From NCBI GenBank assembly GCA_950022655.1, contig OX465582.1:88599801-88663800 (forward strand): DNA of 64,000 nucleotides, read 5' to 3'. A program made the position numbers and the translations under genes. Source of the stretch: Alentia gelatinosa. Its lineage: Eukaryota; Annelida; Polychaeta; Phyllodocida; Polynoidae. Of this stretch, positions 1 to 10,430 are shown in pieces; the first letter of the stretch is position 1, and each line of letters opens with the position of its first letter. The notes under the pieces were generated by a model. The model saw only the letters and a list, made by a program, of their open reading frames with translations, did not search any database and was not told the origin of the DNA.

Positions 1-168
1 TTTTCTGTGCCTCGTACAATGGTTATCCTTTAATAATAATGTTTGCTAAGATGATATTAGCAATCTGTAAGGTCGTCCATAAGTGTTGAATAAAGTTGAC
101 CCACATCGTCCCTGGGTCTCTATGGCATTTGGAAAAGGGTCTACATGTACGATCCTAGATTATTAGGT
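1..168 (+). repeat. Dispersed repeat R1
   Basis: This stretch around GTCCATAAGTGTTGAATAAA and ATCGTCCCTGGGTCTC recurs, diverged, at 50825-51045 on the same strand and at 13928-14000 inverted. All three copies share a run of about 60 bp. No coding signal or terminal repeat is visible, and the copy is cut by the window edge. Its class is unknown. Confidence 0.6.
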
Positions 169-558
169 CTGCTGGGGGGGACAGTAATTACCAATCTGTT
201 CACCCTCTTGGTCGCCTTGCCTCCTCGTGGTGCAGACCGGATATGTTGGCCACAAGCATAACAAAAGCAACCAGGGTGGGGAGTTAGCTCAGTAGTAAAG
301 AGCACTGGACTTTGTTGATTGGAGTCCCACTGCAGCGACTTTTCTCCTTCACCCCCAGCAGTGGTAGACTTATTGTTATATCAAAGGCCAGTCCTTCTCA
401 TACCATGTCTATGTGGTATGGGAAGTAAAAGAACTCTCACCTCGGTAAATGTGAAGGGGTGGGATTTCTACCTACATTCATCTCATAGATTCGGTCAAAC
501 CCAAAGTAAGTCTAGTTGAACAAATTGGACGTTAAACTACCCCAACAAACAAACAAAC
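169..558 (+). mobile_element. Composite tRNA-derived SINE (5' extension + SINE)
   Basis: The tRNA-like head starts near 275 with an A-box-like TTAGCTCAGTAGT. A degenerate B box (GATTGGAGTCC) lies near 318-328. A SINE body follows and ends in GGACGTTAAAC plus (CAAA)n at 558. Positions 169-274 are an extra module (GCTGGGGGGGACAGTAATTA onward, then CTCGTGGTGCAGACCGGATA) that precedes this SINE in three other places: 16715, 39905 and 48308. The repeated linkage suggests the module moves with the SINE. Confidence 0.8.
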
Positions 559-577
559 CTAGTTTATTAAACGGGCT

Positions 578-1172
578 CCTGGTTACTGGAGAACTCATTT
601 TGGAGAACTCCACCCGCGAAGTCGACCCGTTTTAGTTACTTATGGATAAAGCAGTTTTGCATAGAAAGAAAGGCCTTACTAGTTAGCTTTTAGACGAATA
701 AACCAGCGGATTTGAAAAATAAATCCAGATATGTAAAGGGGTAGTGTTAGGGATAAGGTTTAAGGTAGGATCTTCTGTTTATTCTCTTTCCCAGAAAAGA
801 CCAAATTTGAAGCCAATACACCATACTCACTACTAAGTATATTTATCCACAGTTGTATTGAAAAGATACTTGAGATGGGAAGATATAAAACGGGTTGAGC
901 TCATTATAGGTCGAGTTCTTCTAGCAGGTTGAGTTTGTGGTTGAGTTCAAGTTCCTTTAAGGTCGAGTTCTTCTAACGGGTCGAATTTTTTACAGGTCGA
1001 GTCCGTTTCAGGTAAAGTTCTTCTAATGGGTTGATTTTTTTTACGGGTTGATTTTTTTCATGGGTCGAGTTTGTTACAGGTCGAGTTCTCCTAGCGGGTC
1101 GAGTTCGTTACGTGTTGAGTTTTTCTAATGGGTCGAGTTCATTTCGGGTCGAGTTCTCCAGTATTCGCAGAG
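578..1172 (+). repeat. Fold-back element, copy 1, with GGTCGAGTTC subrepeats
   Basis: The element starts CCTGGTTACTGGAGAACTC and ends GGTCGAGTTCTCCAGTATTC, which are inverted ends. The right third (880-1165) is built from degenerate repeats of GGTCGAGTTC spaced roughly 15-30 bp apart. The whole element is reverse-complementary to 1508-1961, as seen in the shared AAATAAGTCCAGATATGT and TAGGGATAAGG tracts. No ORF is recognisable. Confidence 0.65.
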
Positions 1173-1221
1173 CTAAAATCGCACCTGCTGCCGCTTCACC
1201 AGCTGCCTGTCCGGTTATAAG

Positions 1222-1502
1222 GAATTAAAGAAGAAAGCAACAAATTTTGTTGATTATCCATCAGTTGGTTATCCATTGTTATCCAGTTTGTTGGTTATCC
1301 ATCAGTAGCATCCAAACGAGTTGGAGAATAACTTCTTTGACCAAAACAAATTTCTTTCTGTATTTATCTCACCCCTGTACACACTAAAGAAAAATGGACG
1401 GCACACAGGATATAGACCATGGAGAACGTACAGCAATACTCATAGGGGAATGAGTTCCCAGTGTTAAGCATATGGGACAAAAATACCAGGGGTGAGATAA
1501 TG
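1222..1502 (+). mobile_element. HT-E hairpin-plus-tail element
   Basis: This matches copies at 59590 and 59945. The tail module runs from TTTATCTCACCCC (1366) to GGGGTGAGATAA (1491-1502), with a CCAGTGTTAAGCATATGG segment near the end. The hairpin head has decayed here: TTGTTGGTTATCCATCAG repeats replace the apical loop found in the other copies. It sits between the two inverted fold-back copies. Confidence 0.6.
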
Positions 1503-1507
1503 GATAT

Positions 1508-1961
1508 TGGAGAAATCGACCTGTAACGAACTCGACACGAAAAAACTCGACCTGTATCGAACTCGACCCGTTTTAAGAACTCGACCAGTTTTAAATCTTC
1601 CCTACTCAAGCATCTTATTACAACTGTGGATAAATACTATATTCAATAGTAAGTATGTTATCTTGACCTCAAACTTTGTCTTCTCTGGGGAAGAAAACGA
1701 ACAGAAAATCCTTCCCCTAAGCCTATCCCTAACCCTAAGCCTTTCCCTTCCCCGATCCCCTGCACCTTAACATATCTGGACTTATTTTCTGCTGGTGTAT
1801 TTGTCTAAAAACTAGTCAGACATTCCATTCTATATGAAAATGTCTTATTCATAAGTATCTGAAACGGTTCGAGTTCTCCAATCGATTTCTCCAAAACGGG
1901 TCGAGTTCTCCTTACAACTATGGGTCGAGTTCGTTTCGGGTCGAGTTCTCCAGTAACCGAG
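1508..1961 (-). repeat. Fold-back element, copy 2 (inverted relative to copy 1)
   Basis: The left end reads TGGAGAAATCGACCTGTAAC and the right end GTCGAGTTCTCCAGTAACCG, mirroring the ends of copy 1. With 578-1172 it makes a large inverted repeat with an HT-E element in the spacer. The CCCTAACCCTAAGCC stretch near 1727 is an imperfect telomere-like run carried in both copies. Confidence 0.6.
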
Positions 1962-2542
1962 ATAATACCGTGAACTATGGTGTGGCCACACAACCCGTGG
2001 AGGGGTGAGGGGTGAGGGAGGGTGAACACGACCCCGTCCGCTGCTGGCCCGTCAGTGGGGAGGGGGTTTCTTTGAGGAGGACCACGGTGCAGCTTATCAG
2101 TACAGGACAGCATGCTGCTGATGTTTCCTAGACACTCGCGTCAGGGCGGCATCAGGACGATTTAATAGCGGATGGGATTTGTTTGCCATCCATTCGCAGA
2201 CCACAGTTATTCAAAGAACCATTCCAGGTGCCTATTTTTAACCGGGAAAGCGCAGGAAAATTCTTCAGAAGAGGGAACCCACATGTTCTTATATGTCCTG
2301 TCTCTAGCAGAGCCCTGTTGGTTGGGGTGGTTACTTGGGACTGGTATGACGCCAGGGGACGGACCGATTTTTGTCTAATCCCGTATTCTATCATTGAAAA
2401 TCGTGATACGACACGTCATCCTTATCTATATCATTTTTACCAAATAGTGTTAAATAGTATATTCTCTGAAAGTTTCATATTTATTGATTGATTATTTCTT
2501 CATAAATAATTATATTGTAATTATTACTAAATTTCATATATA
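1962..2542. other. Unassigned stretch
   Basis: Nothing is recognised here. A GC-rich patch at 2000-2075 includes GAGGGGTGAGGGGTGAGGGA. The rest is mixed, AT-rich sequence. The longest open frames are about 100 codons and overlap on both strands, as expected by chance, with no domain-like pattern. Confidence 0.3.
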
Positions 2543-2738
2543 ATGCCTGAATGCATTATCCGGTCTACGCTGGGGAATACCTCAAGGTGTTATCAAGTCT
2601 ATGCTGGGGATTGCGTCAAGGCATTATCCGGTTTACAATGGAGAATGCCTCAATGCATTATCCTTTCTATGCTGGGAAATGCCTCAAGGCATTATCCAGT
2701 CTATGCTGGGGAATGCCTCGAGGCATTATCCGCCCTGA
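2543..2738. repeat. 34-bp palindromic minisatellite (about 6 copies)
   Basis: The unit is close to GGAATGCCTCAAGGCATTAT followed by CCGGTCTATGCTGG. The core AATGCCTCGAGGCATT at 2712-2727 is a perfect 16-bp palindrome. A 34-bp unit with the same core occurs at 61535-61935, and related units occur at 19282-19372. Open frames through it are artefacts of the absence of stops. Confidence 0.8.
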
Positions 2739-3029
2739 AAAGGGTAGAGTGTCCCTGCCATCAAGAAGGATGGACTACAGAAGTTATTCCAACCTAGATA
2801 TACTGTGATGTACTACTATACATTTCTCTGCTGCGCTATGCTTTGCTTTTTAGTGATAAGAGAAAACATGGTTACTGAGCCCATAAAGATGGCGGTTTGA
2901 GGTCTTTTGTAACATAAAATCCGTATCTAAATCCACATCATTTTGTTTCAAAGGGCTGTGTACGGTATCCTTACGGGCTCAGTCACTACGTTTACTATAA
3001 TGGGTTTCCAAAGGGGCTGGGATGAATTG
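2739..3029. other. Unassigned stretch with an HT-H-like fragment
   Basis: GAGAAAACATGGTTACTGAG near 2860, followed by GAGGTCTTTTG, matches the left arm of the inverted repeat at 16212-16330. The remainder shows no recognised feature. Confidence 0.4.
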
Positions 3030-3326
3030 TGTATTATCCTACCCCTAATATAAAATCCCATAGGCTTAACATTGAGTTTCCGTATGCCACGCTGACTGGC
3101 ATACAGAGTTTTATATGCCAATAGTGGCATATAGAATTGTTATCACGTAAAATTCCAAAATCGAGGAGACAGGGTGGATAAAATCAAAACCTGATTCCTT
3201 TTAATCATGGCTCCTGGAGTTTTGGATCCTGACTTCACTCAGCTTCGCCTCATGAAGTCACTATGCCAAACTCCAGTCGTGGCATACGGTGGCCAAGATT
3301 AAAACTCATCCAGTTTTACGATAAAA
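3030..3326 (-). mobile_element. HT-F hairpin-plus-tail element
   Basis: On the minus strand the tail ends CAATGTTAAGCCTATGGGAT then TTAGGGGTAGGATAA (3030-3075). The head arms are GCCAAGATTAAAACTCATCC and its partner near 3185. The apex, on the minus strand around 3230-3262, reads GACTTCATGAGGCGAAGCTG then AGTGAAGTC. That is the same loop as in HT-C, D, E and G. A second copy, with its apex deleted, lies at 48937-49176. Confidence 0.7.
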
Positions 3327-3622
3327 TGAAGATAACATTGAACCTGTGTTCTCTATGGAGGAATAGCCGTGCAGGCTTGAAAGGTAGGAGGATTATTTGG
3401 ATCATTGGGCTTGATCTTCTATTCCTATGGCTGTGGTAGGATCAGACGGATATGTTTCTGTCTGGTGTTGTGGAAGTGTTCAATACAGACCGTGTACGCT
3501 ATACGCCGTATCGATTGACCATCTGGTGTATAGTAATAAATGAAATAGATGGATGGAGTACTTATCTATAATACAGGGTAGTCTGTATAGCATATAAATA
3601 TCATACAGTGAGAGCATATATA

Positions 3623-3942
3623 CAATATTGATTGGTGTCAGATATAAGCGGCCGCATGCTCCGAGGAGTTGACGCATGGTAATATCCGAGTGCATACGAT
3701 GATATTGCCTAGGGTCAACTCCGAGGAGCATATAGCAGGTTTCTTTTTTATCTGAAACCATTCTATATTGTATTTATTATCCACCTTTATCCAACTGGTG
3801 GCATGCCGATTTTAGTTCACTTTAGTTGTGCACTGTTATTTCATACGCACTACTTTTTCGTATATGCGCCGGTTTTTGTAGCCCAGAGCATGCAAGTTCC
3901 TATGGTTTACTATGGACACTTTGCATTAGGGGGATAATAAAA
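3623..3942 (-). mobile_element. HT-B hairpin-plus-tail element
   Basis: The head hairpin (3623-3770) has arms built from GGTGTCAGATATAAGCGG and ATGCTCCGAGGAGTTGAC and their partners. Its apex is AATATCCGAGTGCATACGAT, then GATATT. The tail follows from TTTATTATCCACC (3769) to TTGCATTAGGGGGATAATAA (3942). Compare 27446-28192 and 47151-47425. Confidence 0.7.
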
Positions 3943-4280
3943 AATGTTTCACTGAACAAGATCCAGTGACGAGCTACGGATGTATGCCGAACTCTGTGGT
4001 TGTACATTTGACATTCCCTTATCAAAATTGACACCAAAAAAGACAAAAAAGTCTTTGTCACTTTGATCTGATCACAAAATATGTTCACGAGCGGAAAGCA
4101 ATTCAGGGATATTTGAACAGAATTCCTTTCAGAATGAGTGGACAGGAGGTGATAACCCGACCTAGAGTACTTTCATTCGGAGTTGGTTATTATTTGGTCA
4201 CCATCAGAGAAGACTACGATAAGAAATAATAACCGTCAATATTGATGCTCAGTATACAATACTCTCCATGGGTAACTCTT

Positions 4281-5010
4281 TATTTATTATCCACCTCATA
4301 CCCAGTCTCTGTACTCAACCAATAGGGAGTGTGTGTTATCCACCTAATACGGAGTCTCCGTATTAAACCTAAAGGGAGTGTGTATTATCCACCTAATACA
4401 GAGTACTCATATTAAACCTATAGGGAGTGTGTATTACTATATACCCATGCCGTATATACTGTCAATACGCACCGTTTCGGCATATGACGTAAAAATATTG
4501 TACGGACCGCTGGTCCGTACACTAAAATACAGACCACCTTGCCATACACATAAATGCCTCGGTCCGTACAAATCATAAATTACCATCTCGTTCTGTGAAT
4601 TGTACAGCATGGTCAGGACGTTCTATATATTTATGCACCTAATACAGTCTCCATACTAAGCTTATAGGGAGTGTCTATTATCCACCTATTACAGTCTAAA
4701 TGATAAACCTATAGGGAATGTGTATTATCCACCTAATACAGAGTCTCCATACTAAACCTATAGGGACTGTGTATTATCCACCTAATACAGAGTCTTCATA
4801 CTAAACCTATGAGAAGTGTGTATTATCCATCTAATACGAAGTTTCCATATTAAACCTAAAGGGAGTGTGTGTTATCCACCTAATACAGTCTCCATACTAA
4901 ACCTATAGGGGTGTGTATTATCCACCTAATACAGAGTCTCCATATTTGGGGAGTGTGTGTCATCCACCTAATACAGAGTCTCCATAATAAATCTATAGGG
5001 AGTTTGTAAT
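4281..5010 (+). repeat. 51-bp tandem array, HT-B tail module
   Basis: Roughly ten to twelve copies of a 51-bp unit begin TATTATCCACCTAATACAGA and continue through TCTCCATACTAAACCTATAG. Copies at 4440-4630 are interrupted by unrelated sequence containing a perfect stem-loop, GTACGGACC-GCT-GGTCCGTAC, at 4500-4520. The head hairpin of the same family follows at 5109-5271, so I read this as an amplified tail of one element. Confidence 0.75.
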
Positions 5011-5108
5011 TCACCAGGAAGAGTTCCTAGTGTAGAAAATAGTGAGAAGATCGGAGGTCATTTTTTTCTTTCTTTGATAAGGTAAATTTACAATGCTGAA
5101 TCACAAAT

Positions 5109-5271
5109 ACAATAGAAACTAGTTTCAGATAAAAGTGGTCATAATCTCCTCGTACAAGACTTTACGCAACATCCTTGCATTCACTCGGATATTACTACGC
5201 GTCTAGTTCTCGGAGATTACAGCTACTTGTATCTGAAACCAGTTAATATTGTGTATAATAACCACAGCACG
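5109..5271 (+). mobile_element. HT-B head hairpin
   Basis: The arms are ACTAGTTTCAGATAAAAGTGG and, at 5228-5260, ACTTGTATCTGAAACCAGTT. The centre has CACTCGGATATTACTACGCG, the usual HT-B apex in inverted orientation. It is associated with the 51-bp tail array just upstream. Confidence 0.65.
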
Positions 5272-5740
5272 CCACATACTCATTGTAAAAGTCCTACCCC
5301 TAGATTGACAAAACAGAGAGTGGTTTTGGCCCAAGAAATTCAGGTCAACTCTAGACTGTAGAACCGTCCCAATACGCTATCAACACTATGTAAGGAGGTC
5401 AGGGCGAAGGTCGTGGTTTGCTGTGAATGTCATTGGCTGCTGGGTCAATCCATTCCTTCTAAAGTCCTTATATGGCAGTGAAGGCAGAGGGACAACTCCA
5501 TGCTACCCAGGAAAGCTTTTATAATATAAACAAAGCCTCTGTAATGGTAGCTGGCCCGAAACTGTGTTTCAAATCATGGAGAGTGGTGGAAAAATGTCGA
5601 GAATGATGTGTGTAAATATTTCATCGCTTATAGGGTTGGTGGCATGCGTGGAACGTACAATCCCATTCCCGTGTTTGTCCTGCTAAGGTCACTGGCCTCG
5701 CACTCTTCTAGCAGAGAATCTGCACTCTAACTTCCTATGG
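5272..5740. other. Unassigned stretch
   Basis: No recognised repeat, RNA or coding pattern. It contains a short TCCTACCCCTAGATT that resembles HT tail ends, but no partner is visible. Confidence 0.25.
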
Positions 5741-6078
5741 CCGCTTGTATCTCTGCCCCAACCTGCCTGTTTGGGCCCAGATCTGACCCATACGCCAGTT
5801 TTTGAAATATCCTAATTTCTCAGGGGATTATTTTGTGGTTTACTTGTAAATAGAGATGCACCTATGGTAAATAATTTACACATATTTCTGTTATTTGTTA
5901 TATCAAATCAGACATAGTCATACGGATTACTTTCTTCAGTGGAAAGCACCTCATGTGTTACAAGGTTTTGTTTGTCAACATAACACATGTGCTCACTAGA
6001 AGGGGTAGTCTACTCAAATGTGGATTCATATTATAAAGTAGTTTAAAGCTGAAAAAGAAACAGATGGATTATCTGCGT
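5741..6078 (+). repeat. Dispersed repeat, partner of 10431-10845
   Basis: From GGCCGCTTGTATCTCTGC through ACCAACCTGCCTGTTTGGGC-like sequence to GCTGAAAAAGAAACAGATGG, this copy aligns along its whole length with 10431-10845. The second copy is interrupted by a SINE tail that is absent here. This copy therefore records the uninterrupted state. No terminal repeats were seen and the class is unknown. Confidence 0.65.
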
Positions 6079-6224
6079 TGTTTTGAATCTGAATTGTTCG
6101 CCGGTTCCCCCTGTAGTTAGCAGGTACCGTGCATATGGTACACATAAAGACTCACATTATCTCATCAAAAATTAGCAATTACTTAAATTTCGGAAATGAT
6201 GCCAGCATACTATGCCTGGGAATG

Positions 6225-6405
6225 CCTCCTGGACTGCCACTCCGCATCCTCCTGTTCTACCACAGTCCCGGACCCCCACTCCGCATCCCCCTGTTCTACC
6301 ACAGTCCCGGACCGCCACTCCGCGTGCCCCTGTTCTACCACAGTCCCAGACCGTCACTCCCCGTCCTCCTGTTATACCACATTCCCGGACCGCCAGCCCC
6401 GTCCT
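6225..6405. repeat. 39-bp minisatellite (about 4.6 copies)
   Basis: The unit is close to CGCCACTCCGCATCCTCCTG followed by TTCTACCACAGTCCCGGAC. Because 39 is divisible by 3, several frames stay open across it. The translations are simple repeats, so I do not call a gene. It begins next to GGGAATGCCTCCTGG, which resembles the core of the 34-bp satellites. Confidence 0.75.
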
Positions 6406-6535
6406 CCCACAGACAGTCCCAGCGATCCATCTCTATTCATTGTCGAGGTGGCGCACAGGCCAGCGCCAGGCTCTCTCTTCCGCACTGACACTTTCCACTA
6501 AACTCAGGAGCATGTTGTAGCAGCAGCAGCTACTA

Positions 6536-6670
6536 CCACCCACCCACCCGCCCGCCCGCCCGCCCGCCCGCCCGCCCGAGCGCCCACCCGCCCGTCCGTC
6601 CGCCCGCTCGCCCGCCCGCCCGTCCGCCCGCCCGCTCGCCCGCCCGCTCGCCCGCCCGCTCGCCCGCCGC
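6536..6670. repeat. (CCCG)n-rich low-complexity tract
   Basis: Nearly pure CCGCCCG repeats with occasional CCCA, CCGT and GCTC variants. The sequence is extremely GC-rich with strand-asymmetric G/C, and quadruplex formation on the G strand is conceivable. Open frames encoding Gly/Arg/Ala runs here are not considered genes. Confidence 0.85.
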
Positions 6671-6850
6671 GCGGCACAGACTCCAAAGCTTTGCATTGCT
6701 GGGCTGGTGGCTTAATGTTCAGGACAGTCCTGGGAGGCTAAGTCGGCCTGGCACGAGAACTGCTCGATGAGTGAGAGTGGAAAATCTGCTCTCAACCACT
6801 CCTCATAACACCAAAACATCACCTCAATGACTGCTTGTCCTGCTATGCCT

Positions 6851-7083
6851 ATATCTCCCGGCTTCCTATTCTCAATGTCCAATTCTATGTCTCCCGGCTT
6901 CCTATTCTCAATGTCCAAGTCTATGTCTCCCGGCTTCCTATTCTCAATGTCCAAGTCTATGTCTCCCGGATTCCTATTCTCAATGTCCAAGTCTATGTCT
7001 CCCGGCTCCCTATTCTCAATGTCCAAGTCTATGTCTCTCGGCTCCATATTCTCAATGTCCAAGTCTATGTCTCCCGGCTTCCT
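6851..7083. repeat. 36-bp minisatellite, interrupted by a LINE
   Basis: About six copies of TTCCTATTCTCAATGTCCAA followed by GTCTATGTCTCCCGGC. The array resumes at 7949-7968 (CTTCCTATTCTCAATG) beyond an inserted LINE fragment. It reads open in three or more frames because 36 is a multiple of 3. The minus-strand frame (repeats of LDIENRKPGDID) has no known domain. Confidence 0.8.
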
Positions 7084-7948
7084 TTTTTTTCAATTCCTTT
7101 ATTCATCAGTACATCACCATACAATTACAAGGCCGTCTTTAAAGTAATACATATGGATGAACAAAGAGGCTTAGATCTCAGTCAAGGATGACTGATTTTA
7201 ATGATCTAGCCGACCTGTGGTCAAGATATAGTCCTGTTATGCACCGAGGTATAGGTGTAAAAGAAAGTCCCTCACATAACCATGTATCCCTTGTCAACAA
7301 TGTAGATTTAACCATTGTACAACCACGCATACCAACGATATAGATAGTTAAGTTGGGCTTTTGTCGGTAGTTGAGTATTACATATAATTGTGTTGCCAAA
7401 TGATAGAAGGTAGGAAACAGTCATGTAACAACAACAGTACATATTATAAAGGTACAGTACTTATCCTGATACATTTCAATATATAGATACTGTAGCATTT
7501 AATTTTCTTTGGTTATTGATTTAAATGTCTTAAAGTCGGGTGTATTGCGTACTATAGGCGGTTGATCGTTCCATAGTGTACCACCTACATAGTGTACAGA
7601 CCTGGTATATGCCGCGTAGTTAGGTTTAAATATCTGTGAAACAGGTGCCATAAATAGCCTTGTCTGCCTTCCACCCATGTTTACATTTATGTTCTTGTTA
7701 ATCCGTTTGAACATAAAGTTCAGTAAGTGGGCCTGTCTCCGATCTTTGAGGAAAGGGATTCCTGCTTTCAAATGAGTGGTATAGATTGGAGAACATTGAG
7801 TGTTGACTTTGGAAGAATATTCCTTTATCATTCTCAACCGTTTTAATTTCTTTAAGAGATAGGCCCTTAGGGAAATTATCAGATTCACTATGTGAGTAGG
7901 TCTTGCCAGCAATTACAATACGGGTACCCTTCACCTGGCAGTTAACTC
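7084..7948 (-). mobile_element. 5'-truncated LINE 3' end with target duplication
   Basis: Read on the minus strand, the fragment carries the end of a reverse-transcriptase ORF, then a 3' UTR ending GAATAAAGGAATTGAAAAAAA at 7084. CTTCCT occurs immediately on both sides (7078-7083 and 7949-7954) and both flanks belong to the 36-bp array. This is therefore a readable insertion with a 6-bp duplication. Confidence 0.7.
7499..7912 (-). pseudogene. LINE reverse-transcriptase ORF, C-terminal remnant
   Basis: The frame of 137 codons resembles the C-terminal region downstream of the reverse-transcriptase domain in many animal LINEs. Residues about 57-66 read KDRRQAHLLN. The segment WNDQPPIVRN then FKTFKS near the end is a degraded form of the usual W-N-x-LP-x-x-R and F-K motifs. 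The catalytic YxDD region is absent because of 5' truncation. I cannot assign the clade (CR1, RTE or other). The neighbouring frame at 7698-7934 is a shadow. Confidence 0.6.
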
Positions 7949-7969
7949 CTTCCTATTCTCAATGTTCAA

Positions 7970-8288
7970 AGAGCGTGCTTGTACAATCTATGTACATCCC
8001 CTAGAAGTTAGACTGGTGACTGGCTACACTTCCAGCGTACTGCATGGAAACTACCCATTATCTCCGCGTCCCCCTGTTCACTGGTATTCACTGTGATATT
8101 GGCATTAGAGCAGGTTGCCTCAGTGTCTTAGAGGCATGCCCAGCTGACCATGACCAATCACTCAAGACCAAAATACCCCCATTGACCCATTGGTGCATGA
8201 TATGTTTAGCTCATAAAAAGGCAGTTATGGGAATTTCAAGGTGACTGGGTGCAATTGTGTTAAGAAAACGACCCTTTGAATGAATATA
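7970..8288 (+). repeat. Dispersed repeat L, left part of a split copy
   Basis: It shares GACCATGACCAATCACTCAA, TTGACCCATTGGTGCATGAT and GACTGGGTGCAA with the L copies at 13394-13783 and 20757-21165 (inverted). The right part of the same copy continues at 10157, after a TIR element. L has no recognised coding region and its class is unknown. Confidence 0.7.
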
Positions 8289-10156
8289 AGGCCACTCAAA
8301 AAAAAAAAAATGTTTCTCATCACCAAGCCATGAAAAATATGACGAGTGCGCTTTTTTTTTGCTTTTTTGCTTTTTTTAGCTGGGTCGGAGATGGCTTTTT
8401 AAGTGTAATAATATGGACTTCAGACACTTATTTAGGTCATATCTTGCAGTCTCACTGTAAGTTCCTAATATCTCACTCATTTTACTGTGTGTATGGCATT
8501 CCGACAAGGTCCACGACAGGCCTATGATTGGTGGACTTGTCGTAGCCTTGTCGTGGTTGGTGAACCCCAGTTCCTGACAAGAGTCTACGACAAGGCCATG
8601 ACAGGCTGCGACTGGGAAGCTTGTCGGGGGCCTTCCGACAAGGCTATGACAAAATCGAACATGTTCGATTTTCCCTACAACAGGACCTTTGTCGTGGAGT
8701 GTCATGGCATGTCAGGAGCATGTGGGGTGTCCCAGGAGCGGGGTTTTACTCTAAAGGTGGGCGTCCATCAACCACGACAAGGCTACAACAAGTGCCGACA
8801 TGAAAGTTCCAATCGCAGCCTTGTCATGAGAAGAGCAGTGTTGGGACAGCATGGCGGGCGTGTCGTAGATGTTGCTGGTTGATGTAAAAAAGGCGCCCAG
8901 TGATATTGAGGAATCCACAACACTCCACGACAAAGGTCCAGTCGTGGTAAAAATTGAACATGTTCGATATTGACGTAGCTTTGTCGGAAAGCCCCCGACA
9001 AGCTTCATGTCGCAGCCTGTCGTGGCCTTGTAGTAGCCTCTTGTCGGGAACTGGGGTCCACCAACACAGCAGTGTCATGGCGTGTTGGGAGCGTATGGGG
9101 TGTCCCAGGAGCAGGGTTTTACTCTAGAAGGGGTCGTCCACCAACCACGACAAGGCTACGACAAGTGCCGACATGAAAGTTCCAATCGCAGCATTGTCGC
9201 AGCCTTGTCGTGAGAAGAGCAGGGTCGGGACAGCGGTGTCGTGGCGTGTCGTAGACGTTGCTGGTTGCCATAAAAAAGGCGCCCATGATTCCGACACACT
9301 ACGACAGTGATATCGAGGAATCCACAACAGTCCACAACAAAGGTCTAGTTGTAGCAAAAATCGAACATGTTCAAGATTGTCGTAGCCTTGTCGGAAGGCC
9401 CCCGGCAAGCTTTATGTTGAAGCCTGTCGTGGCCTTGTCGTAGCCTCTTGTCGGGAACTGGGGTCCACCAACACAGCAGTGTCATGGCGTGGCGGGAGCA
9501 TGTGGGGTGTCCCAGGAGCGGGGTTTTACTCTAAAGGGGGGCGTCCACCAACCACGACAAGGCTATGACAAGTGCCGACATGAAAGTTCCAATCGCAGCC
9601 TTGTCGCAGCCTTGTCGTGAGAAGAGCAGTGTCCACGAGCATGGCGGGCGTGTCGTAGATGTTGCTGGTTGCCATTAAAAAGGCGCCCATGGTTCCCACA
9701 CACTACGATAGTGATATCCGGGAATCCACAAGACTCCACAACAAAGGTCTAGTCGTAGCCGACAAGCTTCATGTCGCAGCCTGTCGTGGCCTTGTTGTAG
9801 CCTCTTGTCGGGAACTGGGGTCCACCAACCACGACAAGGCTACGACAAGGCTTCCAATGGTAGAGCTGTCGTGGACCTTGTCGGAAAGCCATTGTCGTAG
9901 CCTTGTCATGGTTGGTGGATGCCCCCCTTAATTGGTTACATGACACCACTTGATGCATCACTTTTGCCAACCATATAACCACATTGAATGCATTCCTGAC
10001 ATCAGGAGCTTTAATTTGATACCAAATACTCATATTTTTCTTGATTTCTATCAAATTTTCATCTCATCTATGAAAAAAAAAAAAAAAAAAATCTTCTAAA
10101 AACGTTTATGCTGACGCGCGCGGTGATGAGAAACAAGGTTTTTTTTTAAGTGGCCT
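8289..10156. mobile_element. 1.87-kb TIR element carrying inverted and tandem CGACAAG repeats
   Basis: The left end AGGCCACTCAAAAAAA..TGTTTCTCATCACC (8289-8323) is inverted at the right end GGTGATGAGAAACAAGG..AAGTGGCCT (10122-10156). The interior has three roughly 370-410-bp tandem units starting near 8699, 9072 and 9479. Outer segments (8498-8690 and 9760-9905) are reverse-complementary to each other. All are rich in CGACAAGGCTACGACAAGG and its complement. It splits repeat L, and uninterrupted L copies give the empty site. No transposase is encoded, so it is non-autonomous. Confidence 0.75.
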
Positions 10157-10245
10157 AAGCCAAACTTTTTGGTTGTTATGTTTCTTATAAGTCTATGCTC
10201 ATTCATCAATAATGAACATGACATTTGCTCCTCGTCTCTATGTCA
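10157..10245 (+). repeat. Dispersed repeat L, right part of the split copy
   Basis: AGCCAAACTTTTTGG, then CTCATTCATCAATAATGAAC and ATTTGCTCCT, continues L exactly where 8288 stopped. The uninterrupted copy at 13690-13775 has the same order. Confidence 0.65.
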
Positions 10246-10430
10246 GCGGACCCCGTTCTGCTCAAATACCGCCATACCGACCTTGGTCGCCAGTTTCACT
10301 GGCCCTTCACATGCACTGACCCCTCCCACCTGCTCTTCATACCAGAGGGGTGTCTGTTGAGTGGTGCGTGCTCTATGCCCATACCCTGAGAGAGTACAAG
10401 CCACTCTCCTAGCATTCTGCGCCATACTTT

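Noticed and set aside
275..345. tRNA gene
   Set aside because: A/B-box regions belong to a SINE head; no acceptor stem closes and the body and tail continue. The same applies at 16822, 42851, 45777, 61188 and 44126.
8487..8882. 131-codon frame in the 1.87-kb TIR element as a transposase
   Set aside because: It is translation of CGACAAGG repeats, with no DDE-like spacing or HTH pattern, and is shorter than any transposase.
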